From the NCBI RefSeq assembly GCF_017912535.1, contig NZ_JAERQK010000001.1, positions 1 through 64,000 on the forward strand: a DNA stretch of 64,000 bases, written 5' to 3'. The position numbers and the translations under genes were made by a program. The notes beneath the pieces are model-generated. The model searched no databases. It saw only the letters and a program-made list of their open reading frames with translations, and had not been told where the DNA came from. Positions 6,633 to 13,408 of the stretch are shown one piece after another (within the stretch, counting starts at the first letter, position 1; each line of letters begins with the position of its first letter). The stretch is from Motiliproteus sediminis. GTDB taxonomy: Bacteria > Pseudomonadota > Gammaproteobacteria > Pseudomonadales > Balneatricaceae.

Positions 6633-8618
6633 ATGAATACGCTAAGACCTATCATCGTATCCATGATGGCTGCAATGAGCGCATCCGCGGCCCACGCAGC
6701 GACTGACGAAGGCATGGAAGAAGTTAACAAACTCCGTACGCCGGTCAGCAGTGTTTCCGTGGGAGCGGGCTGGAGTAGCGACGACCTGCACGAACTGGCG
6801 CGTTACAACGGTCGCGACGAGAGTGGTATCTACGGGCTGTTGGATTTTGATATTAACAAGCGCGATGAAGAAACCGGCACCTGGACCCGGGTAGATGGTC
6901 AGTCGGTTGGATTCAGCAACCGCTCGCTACGCTATGAGCGCAATCGCCAGGGTTCCTGGAACTACTTCATCGAGTTCGACCAACTCGATAGCGTCAACCC
7001 CTACCTCTACGATACCGATTTGATCGGTTCCGGCACGAACGCGCAGGTGACAGGTGGTCCTGTTCATCGCGAGCAATATTCGCAGCAGCGCAAGAATGTC
7101 GAAGTGGGTATGAGCCGCTACCTCGACAAATGGTCGAAGGTATCGCTGCGCTACAAGCATGAAGATAAAGAAGGCAAGCGTGCCTGGGGAGCTAACGGCG
7201 AAACCAAATTCATGGTTGAGCCCATTGACTACCAGACTCAGGAGTTCGAAGCGCTGCTGGACTACAACCTGGATAAGCTGCAGCTACGGGCAGGCTATCT
7301 GTTGTCGCTGTTCGATAATCCGACTGAGTCGGTATCGCTTAGCGCAGAGCCTGACGATACCGCGACGCCACCCGACAACAAGTCGCATAACCTGTTTTTG
7401 AGTGGTGGTTACGACTTCTCGGACCGGACCCGGGCCACATTTAAGGTATCGCGGACTCGAGATCTTCAGGATGAGGAGTTTTTTGCGGTTAACACGTCGA
7501 CGCCCTCGCGCACCAGTTTGGATGGCAAGATTGACACCACTCGGGTGAATTTTGGGTTGGTATCGCGGTTGTCGTCTCAATTGACCGTCAAGGCTAAGTA
7601 CCGTTATGAAGATCGTGACGACAAAACGCCACAAACCATCTTCTACAGTTCGGAGCTTAATCAGCTGACCTCGCGAACCACGGTCAACGGTACGCTAGAG
7701 GGTACCTACCGCATGCAAGATGGCGTGTCGGTCACTGCGGGTGTTGATCAGGAAAACTGGAAGCGCATCGTTACCGATAATCCCAATATGGCCAAACGTC
7801 GGAAAACCGATGAAACCACGGTACGACTGAGTGCGAGAAAATCGTTGTCCGAAACGGTCAACGGCTCGGTGCGGATCAGCCATGCTAAGCGTGATGGCTC
7901 CGATTGGATTCCTGGCGCTGCCGATCCTGATATCTTTGTCAACCCGATCCAGTGGTCAGACCGGGATCGTAACGCTTTGCGCGGTATGCTGGATTGGTAT
8001 CCCTCCGACCAGCTATCCATGCAGTTCGTACTGCAAGCGACTCGCGATACCTATGACGGGGTAGGATTACTGGGGCCGCAGGATGGTACCTCCTGGTTGG
8101 CATCGGTTGATTCCGGGTATGCGCTGAGTGACGAGTGGAGTTTGAATGGCTGGATAAGCTACAGCCAGGCTAAGCTGGATCAGTCGAGTCAGCAAACAGA
8201 CCGCTTTGACCCCAATGAGTACATCCAGTGGGGTATCGATACGGAGGACACCTCTGTTGCTATCGGCGCCGGACTTAAAGGTCATCCGAGTGATGAGCTA
8301 GAAGTTGGAGCTAACGTCGAGTTGGCGCGGGATCGCTCGAAGTACCCGCTCTATACCATCGAAGTTGGCACCAGTGGATCGCCGTCGCCGCTGGCCAATG
8401 AGCTACCCACCATTACCTACCGTCGGGCGATGTTGAAGCTCTATGCCGAGTATGATCTGGATGAGCATACGGGAGTGCGGCTCGATTACCGCTATGACCG
8501 GGTGAAAAACGATGACTGGATGTGGAGTCAGTTTAACTACACCGGTACCACCGTTACCCAGTTGCCCCGTGAATCCAATCACTTTATCGGCCTGACCTAT
8601 TACTATCGCGGTTGGTGA
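6633..8618 (+). CDS. MtrB/PioB-type outer-membrane barrel of the decaheme conduit
   Basis: A large outer-membrane beta-barrel (661 residues) that sheathes the decaheme cytochrome. Signal peptide ends AHA. The body alternates polar and aromatic residues in long strands separated by acidic loops, and the protein ends YYYRGW with the C-terminal aromatic residue used by the barrel-assembly machinery. The protein contains no cysteine, so the N-terminal CxxC of Shewanella MtrB is absent. Good ribosome site GGGAGG. Last gene of the operon; a strong terminator follows. No extracellular MtrC/OmcA or DmsAB gene lies alongside. Confidence 0.93.
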   Translation: MNTLRPIIVSMMAAMSASAAHAATDEGMEEVNKLRTPVSSVSVGAGWSSDDLHELARYNGRDESGIYGLLDFDINKRDEETGTWTRVDGQSVGFSNRSLRYERNRQGSWNYFIEFDQLDSVNPYLYDTDLIGSGTNAQVTGGPVHREQYSQQRKNVEVGMSRYLDKWSKVSLRYKHEDKEGKRAWGANGETKFMVEPIDYQTQEFEALLDYNLDKLQLRAGYLLSLFDNPTESVSLSAEPDDTATPPDNKSHNLFLSGGYDFSDRTRATFKVSRTRDLQDEEFFAVNTSTPSRTSLDGKIDTTRVNFGLVSRLSSQLTVKAKYRYEDRDDKTPQTIFYSSELNQLTSRTTVNGTLEGTYRMQDGVSVTAGVDQENWKRIVTDNPNMAKRRKTDETTVRLSARKSLSETVNGSVRISHAKRDGSDWIPGAADPDIFVNPIQWSDRDRNALRGMLDWYPSDQLSMQFVLQATRDTYDGVGLLGPQDGTSWLASVDSGYALSDEWSLNGWISYSQAKLDQSSQQTDRFDPNEYIQWGIDTEDTSVAIGAGLKGHPSDELEVGANVELARDRSKYPLYTIEVGTSGSPSPLANELPTITYRRAMLKLYAEYDLDEHTGVRLDYRYDRVKNDDWMWSQFNYTGTTVTQLPRESNHFIGLTYYYRGW

Positions 8619-8640
8619 TAGCTGATTAGGTAAACCTGTA

Positions 8641-8670
8641 ACGGCGCAGCCTCAGGCTGCGCCGTTTTTA
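8641..8670 (+). terminator. Rho-independent terminator of the porin-cytochrome operon
   Basis: ACGGCGCAGCC and GGCTGCGCCGT form an 11-bp stem with a 3-base loop, followed by a T-rich run, 22 bases after the barrel gene. Confidence 0.9.
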
Positions 8671-8795
8671 TTTGGCGGTGCTGAGTCAGTTGCGCAGTTG
8701 GCAAGCGTCGGATAGCGGTGGATCGATGTGACAAGCTGGCCAGTGCCCAGGGTTCGGACCTGCTGTTCGAAAGTCGATGATGGACGAGTGTGGAC

Positions 8796-9038
8796 TTACT
8801 TGGGTAATACCGCCTGCAGTTCGTCCATCGATATGCCCGCTTTCGCCATCAGCGAGCGCATATCCGAGAGTACGCGCTTGCCTTTGCGGTCCAGTTGCTC
8901 CTGAGCGCGAGCTTCTCGTTTGGCGTCAATCAGCTCCTGCAGGTTGGCTTGGGCATCCTGTAGTTGTTCCAGTGAGGCTTGGGATAAAGCGTGGCGGCAG
9001 TGTCGTGGGGATTGCAGCAGTGTTTCTAGTTCAGACAT
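8796..9038 (-). CDS. Small helical protein, unrecognised
   Basis: An 80-residue, almost wholly helical protein: SELETLLQSPRHCRHALSQA, a Gln/Asp-rich helix, a basic stretch (DAKREARAQEQLDRKGKR) and a tail ending MDELQAVLPK. It faintly resembles the N-terminal oligomerisation part of H-NS/MvaT-like proteins, but the DNA-binding tail is missing, so I give no function. ATG 9038 is preferred over GTG 9044. The 8671-8795 stretch after it shows nothing recognisable. Confidence 0.6.
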   Translation of the reverse strand: MSELETLLQSPRHCRHALSQASLEQLQDAQANLQELIDAKREARAQEQLDRKGKRVLSDMRSLMAKAGISMDELQAVLPK

Positions 9039-9211
9039 AGGCACAAAATATGACGGCTAGGTTACTCGGTGCGCTATATATCAGCGACTACGAATAAGCA
9101 TAGACCAGTTGACCAAGAGAAAGTGCATTAAGGCCGACCAGTATAGCGCCTGGACAGCCCTGTGGGCAAAATTCGAGCAGAGGGGGGCGTAACCGCGAGC
9201 CGCTTAGCTAG

Positions 9212-9625
9212 CTACAGACTGAAGCCGTCTTTGGAAGGGGGAACAGGGCGTTTGAACTCCTGAACAAAGCTCTGTTTCTTCATGCCGCTCGATTTCTCTT
9301 CCGGCTCGGCGGGTTTCTCCTCGTCTTTCTTGTCGGAATCGGAGCTACTATCCTCGGCCTGATTAGCGCTGCTTGATTCTGCGGTGTCGCTTCCCAGCGC
9401 GGAAATCAACGCGTCTTTATGCTGGGCCAAGTAAAGGCAGAGATCAGTCCGTTGAGCTTCATCCATTTTCAACTCTGGCGGGTTGTCTTGCATCCAGGTA
9501 TCAATGCGTTCGGCGGCTTCAAAGATGGCGTCCCAGCGGCTAGCTTCCTCCGGACTGGTGATGGTGACCTTTTCCTGGCCGTTGATCTCATAAATGTAGA
9601 CCGTCTTTTTTTCGAACTTTTTCAT
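9212..9625 (-). CDS. yebG: YebG-family protein with extended acidic tail
   Basis: Residues 1-78 match the YebG family, a small LexA-regulated protein in E. coli of poorly defined function: VYIYEINGQEKVTITSPEEA followed by AAERIDTWMQDNP and AQRTDLCLYLAQHKDALISAL. The E. coli protein is about 96 residues; this one has 137, with a long low-complexity tail rich in Ser, Asp, Glu and Lys. It ends in a conserved-looking FVQEFKRPVPPSKDGFSL. I looked for a CTG-N10-CAG LexA box upstream and found none, so SOS control is not supported here. Confidence 0.75.
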   Translation of the reverse strand: MKKFEKKTVYIYEINGQEKVTITSPEEASRWDAIFEAAERIDTWMQDNPPELKMDEAQRTDLCLYLAQHKDALISALGSDTAESSSANQAEDSSSDSDKKDEEKPAEPEEKSSGMKKQSFVQEFKRPVPPSKDGFSL

Positions 9626-9883
9626 TGTGATATCCGCCTTGCTTGCGACGCCGTTGGTAGGCGGCGCTCAGGTGATCAATGTCATTTGCCTCGTTGAGGC
9701 TCAGTATAGCTCTGATGTTGTGGGGATTGGTGGTGCGCCCCTGTCTAAATCACTCTGGTTTGACGCCGGGCAAGAAACGCTTGTTTGAATCAGGGCGTTA
9801 TGGCGATCACCTGTGGTTCAGACGAACAAAAAAATGCTGTTGAAAACTGTTACTCTTGGCACGCTAATGACAGGAGATGCTTG

Positions 9884-11458
9884 ATGACCGGCGAGACCAA
9901 ACGGGGATTTACCCTGTATCTGATGTTTACCACCATGCTCTGCGGTGGGCTGGTGATGTTGCTGGAGTTGTTGGGATCACGGGTTATCGGCCCATTTTTT
10001 GGTGTCGGGCTGTTTGTCTGGACGTCCCTTATCGCGGTGGCGCTGGTGGCGCTGGCGCTGGGATATTCGGTGGGTGGCTGGTTGTCTGATCGATACCGAG
10101 ATCCCGCCTATCTCTACGCGGTGATATCGCTGGCGGGTGTGTTGGTGCTCTGTATTCCTGTGATTCAGGCGCCGGTGCTTAAAGCCAGTCAGCAGCTGGG
10201 ATTGCGTGGAGGGACCCTGTTCTCCAGCTTGGTGTTGTTTGGACCCTCTTTGTTTCTGCTGGGGTTCGTATCGCCCTACGTGGTGAAGATCGCTGTGGCA
10301 GAGCTGCGCGCGATTGGCAAAACCGTTGGGCGGTTCTACGCACTGTCGACCATTGGTAGCGGTGTGGGTACCTTGCTGACAGGTTTTTTTCTGATTCCGT
10401 GGCTCGGAGTAAAGGGGATTTTCGTGTTTGCCGGTGCGCTGTTGCTGGCGCTTGGCGCGGGATATTTTCTGTTGTTTGCGCGCCGTTGGGTCGCGCTGGC
10501 TTTGCTGCCGTTGCCTTTTCTGATCAGTGGTACCGACCCGGTACTGGAAAAAACCATGAGCGATGGCACTCGGGTTACGCTGGTCGAAGGCGAGGAAAGT
10601 TACTACGGCCGGCTCAAGGTGCTCGATTACAGTTACGGTTCGCAACGCATCCGTGAACTCACCATCGACAGTTTGGTTCAGGGCGGTGTCGATATGAGCA
10701 GCGGGTTGTCGATCTACGGCTATCCCTATGTGTTGCAGTTGTTGCCTCGCGCGCTGCACCCGGCTGGCGAGCGTGCGTTGATGATTGGTGTGGGGGCGGG
10801 GATCGTGCCTCGTTGGTATAGTGAGCAGGGGGTGTTGACTGACGTGGTCGATATAGACCCGGCGGTGGTCACCATGGCGGCAGAACACTTCGATTTTGCT
10901 ACCAGTGGCGATGTTCACATCGAAGACGCCCGTTATTATCTTCGGCGAACGCGGGATCGCTACGATTATCTGCTACTGGATGTATTTTCCGGCGACAGTA
11001 CGCCGGGGCACGTTCTCAGCCGGGAGGCGATGGCGTTGGTGGCGACGCGCCTGACTCCCGCAGGGGTGTTTGCGGCCAACCTCGTGGGTGATCTGGGCAA
11101 TGATACCTTTGTTACCGCATCAATCGTAAAAACGGTGGCGGCCCACTTTGATCAGGTGGAGCTTTATCCGACATTTCGCGTCAGCACGGATAACCCCAGT
11201 GGCAATTACGTGCTGGTGGCTTATAACGGTGCCCCCCGTCATTTTGAGCCGCGTCGTGTGCTGGCGGGGGAGCCACTGCACCCGTTCGTACAGCGGGAGG
11301 TCGCAATGGCGCTAACACGCCCCTATCAGTTGCCGAGAGGTGCCGCTGGACTGGTGCTGACTGATAACTACAATCCGATCGAGTTCTACGACGTGGCGGT
11401 AAGAGAGCAGATTCGCCGCGATATTCTACGCGACTCGGATCCCGACATGCTGTTGTGA
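9884..11458 (+). CDS. Membrane-fused polyamine aminopropyltransferase-like protein
   Basis: A fusion of an N-terminal membrane domain (about seven helices within residues 12-225) with a C-terminal spermidine-synthase fold. The methyltransferase-like core shows MIGVGAGIVPRWYSEQG, then the acidic VVDIDPAVVTMA and DARYYLRR segments, as in SpeE. In true aminopropyltransferases the decarboxylated-SAM and polyamine sites lie here; for the membrane-fused group the substrate is mostly unproven. ATG 9884 with AGGAG upstream is chosen; an open frame back to 9785 lacks a ribosome site. It ends 11 bases before the convergent small gene at 11470. Confidence 0.85.
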   Translation: MTGETKRGFTLYLMFTTMLCGGLVMLLELLGSRVIGPFFGVGLFVWTSLIAVALVALALGYSVGGWLSDRYRDPAYLYAVISLAGVLVLCIPVIQAPVLKASQQLGLRGGTLFSSLVLFGPSLFLLGFVSPYVVKIAVAELRAIGKTVGRFYALSTIGSGVGTLLTGFFLIPWLGVKGIFVFAGALLLALGAGYFLLFARRWVALALLPLPFLISGTDPVLEKTMSDGTRVTLVEGEESYYGRLKVLDYSYGSQRIRELTIDSLVQGGVDMSSGLSIYGYPYVLQLLPRALHPAGERALMIGVGAGIVPRWYSEQGVLTDVVDIDPAVVTMAAEHFDFATSGDVHIEDARYYLRRTRDRYDYLLLDVFSGDSTPGHVLSREAMALVATRLTPAGVFAANLVGDLGNDTFVTASIVKTVAAHFDQVELYPTFRVSTDNPSGNYVLVAYNGAPRHFEPRRVLAGEPLHPFVQREVAMALTRPYQLPRGAAGLVLTDNYNPIEFYDVAVREQIRRDILRDSDPDMLL

Positions 11459-11469
11459 GCGCTGGCGCG

Positions 11470-11643
11470 TCAGCGCTCTGTATTTCCCAATCGCCGCGGA
11501 CAGTTATCCCAGCGTTTATCGCTACAGGTATGGCGGGGGCAATCGAACTCGCAGGGAGCTGCTGTGCTCGGTACTTCCTGAACCAGAGCCGATTTAATCG
11601 AACGAAGCAGGTTATTGAGTGATGAGGGGATCTTGAGAGTCAT
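11470..11643 (-). CDS. Small Cys-rich protein, unknown
   Basis: A 57-residue protein with four cysteines near its end (CEFDCPRHTC, then DNCPRR), spaced C-x3-C-x4-C-x7-C, which suggests a small metal-binding site. The first half is a helix (SSLNNLLRSIKSALVQEV). ATG 11643 has GAGGA at workable spacing. I know no function. A longer reading from 11688 has no ribosome site. Confidence 0.5.
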   Translation of the reverse strand: MTLKIPSSLNNLLRSIKSALVQEVPSTAAPCEFDCPRHTCSDKRWDNCPRRLGNTER

Positions 11644-11736
11644 GGTCGCTATCCTCAAAAGGCTTTGTATGAGACGCGTCCGTGTCACTTCGGAGTAGAT
11701 TAGCAGGGGCTCATTCTGAGTTCATCGTCTGGTCAT

Positions 11737-11767
11737 AAAAAAGGCGCCGGAGAGGGCGCCTTTTTTT
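11737..11767 (-). terminator. Bidirectional terminator after ald
   Basis: GGCGCC and GGCGCC form a self-complementary 6-bp stem around a 6-base loop, with A/T runs on both sides (six A on the left, seven T on the right). It can stop ald on the minus strand and any read-through on the plus strand. Confidence 0.85.
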
Positions 11768-11786
11768 AAACGATCGTTTATGCCAG

Positions 11787-12905
11787 TTACAATCCGAGTG
11801 CCTGTTCCGCCGATTGGTAGTCGTATCCCAGGTCTTGCGCCACCGCCTGGTAGGTGACCTTTCCGCGATGGACGTTAAGTCCGTTGCGCAGATGTGGATT
11901 ATCCTTCAGCGCTTGCTGGTAGCCTTTGTCCGCCAGTTGCAGTACGTAAGGCAGGGTTGCATTGGTCAGTGCGAAGGTTGAGGTGCGAGCAACTCCACCG
12001 GGCATGTTGGCGACACAGTAATGAACCACACCGTCAATTTCGTAGGTGGGCTCCTGGTGGGTGGTAGCGCGCGAGGTTTCGAAGCAACCACCCTGGTCGA
12101 TGGCTACGTCCACCAGTACGGCACCATCTTTCATCTGCTTGAGCATGTCGCGAGTGACCAGTTTGGGTGCGGCCGCTCCCGGGATCAGTACCGCGCCAAC
12201 AATCAGGTCGGCTTCCAGGACGCACTTCTCCAGCGCATCGGTGGTGGAGTACAGGGTCTTCAGCGCCGGACCGTAAAGGTTGTCGAGCTCTTTGAGACGA
12301 TCCAGCGAGCGGTCCAAGATAGTCACGTCAGCTCCGAGCCCGAGCGCCATGCGAGCGGCATTGGTGCCAACCACGCCGCCGCCGATAACGACAACTTTTG
12401 CCGGTGCTACGCCCGGTACGCCACCCAGCAGCGTACCATTGCCACCTTGCGCTTTTTCGAGCGCGTGAGCGCCTGCCTGAATCGACATCCGTCCGGCAAC
12501 TTCGCTCATCGGTGCCAGCAGTGGCAGGCCGCCGCGTGCATCAGTTACCGTCTCGTAGGCGATAGCGACGGCGTTGGAGTTGACCAGCAGTTCCGTTTGG
12601 GTGGGGTCGGGTGCCAGGTGCAGGTAGGTGAACAGAATCTGGCCATCACGAAGCATGCGGCACTCTTGAGGCTGCGGCTCTTTAACTTTGACGATCATGT
12701 CGGCACGTTCGAAGATCTCATCTGCCGTGAGAACTATTTCAGCGCCGGCCGTGCGGTACGCTTCGTCACTCAGGCCAATGGCCGCACCGCCGTTGGTTTC
12801 GACCATTACACTGTGCCCATGGGCCACCAGTTCACGCACTCCGGCGGGGGTCATACCAATGCGGTATTCGTGGTTCTTGATCTCTTTAGGTACGCCGATC
12901 AGCAT
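11787..12905 (-). CDS. ald: Alanine dehydrogenase
   Basis: Interconverts L-alanine with pyruvate, ammonia and NADH in the cytoplasm. The 372-residue protein begins [20 protein letters not shown], the family signature. Substrate-binding residues follow ([16 protein letters not shown] contains the catalytic His), then the NAD-binding Rossmann loop [20 protein letters not shown] at about 170-190. The length is standard. GAGGAG precedes the ATG at good spacing. It is transcribed in the same direction as the MazG-like gene, but a 95-base AT-rich gap with a TATAAC element suggests its own promoter. Confidence 0.96.
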   Translation of the reverse strand: MLIGVPKEIKNHEYRIGMTPAGVRELVAHGHSVMVETNGGAAIGLSDEAYRTAGAEIVLTADEIFERADMIVKVKEPQPQECRMLRDGQILFTYLHLAPDPTQTELLVNSNAVAIAYETVTDARGGLPLLAPMSEVAGRMSIQAGAHALEKAQGGNGTLLGGVPGVAPAKVVVIGGGVVGTNAARMALGLGADVTILDRSLDRLKELDNLYGPALKTLYSTTDALEKCVLEADLIVGAVLIPGAAAPKLVTRDMLKQMKDGAVLVDVAIDQGGCFETSRATTHQEPTYEIDGVVHYCVANMPGGVARTSTFALTNATLPYVLQLADKGYQQALKDNPHLRNGLNVHRGKVTYQAVAQDLGYDYQSAEQALGL

Positions 12906-13000
12906 AACAATCTCCTCAAGTGCTTTTTGTAAGTTATAAGGCCTATGTTATTGCTGTTTTTAAAGAAATTGATCTTGAATTGTTTGTTTATTTGGTTTTT

Positions 13001-13408
13001 TTAGCTTTGTTTTTGTTTTTTTGTAGTGTTATTTTCTTTTGCGTTGCGGTAGGCGCTGTATTTGTCCGCCCGGCCGCGTACCAGATTCGCTGGGTACTTC
13101 TCTCTATTCTTGACCAGCTTGCGCTTCAGCGCATCACCAATATGGCAGTTGCAGACGTCCGCGAGGCAGAGCAGATAGGCCATGACGTCGGCCAGTTCAT
13201 CTTCGATGGCGCTGCGCCCCTCCGGGTCATCGAGTTTGGCAGCAATTTGAGCTTCGTTGAGCCATAAAAACTGCTCCTGCAGTTCTGCTGCCTCGATGGC
13301 GAGTGCCGCAGCGAGCTGCTGAGGGGTATGAAACTGGCGCCAGTCACGCTCGTCGCGAAAGGCGGTCACCGCGCGTTGCAGTTCATTCAGGTTACTGTTG
13401 GCGCTCAT
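13001..13408 (-). CDS. MazG-like nucleotide pyrophosphohydrolase
   Basis: A 135-residue all-helical NTP pyrophosphohydrolase of the MazG/dCTPase (RS21-C6) group, probably cleansing the nucleotide pool. Metal-binding acidic motifs are visible: IEAAELQEQFLW (ExxE) and EDELADVMAYLLCLAD (ExxD). The Lys-rich tail (RNAKENNTTKKQKQS) comes from an A-rich DNA stretch that also lies upstream of ald. Its ATG overlaps the stop of the TPR gene (ATGA, 13406-13410), so the two are translationally coupled. Confidence 0.87.
   Translation of the reverse strand: MSANSNLNELQRAVTAFRDERDWRQFHTPQQLAAALAIEAAELQEQFLWLNEAQIAAKLDDPEGRSAIEDELADVMAYLLCLADVCNCHIGDALKRKLVKNREKYPANLVRGRADKYSAYRNAKENNTTKKQKQS

Noticed and set aside
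9785-9883. N-terminal extension of the aminopropyltransferase-like protein
   Set aside because: No ribosome site at 9785 and the peptide is hydrophilic and unlike the family; ATG 9884 has AGGAG and starts the membrane domain properly.
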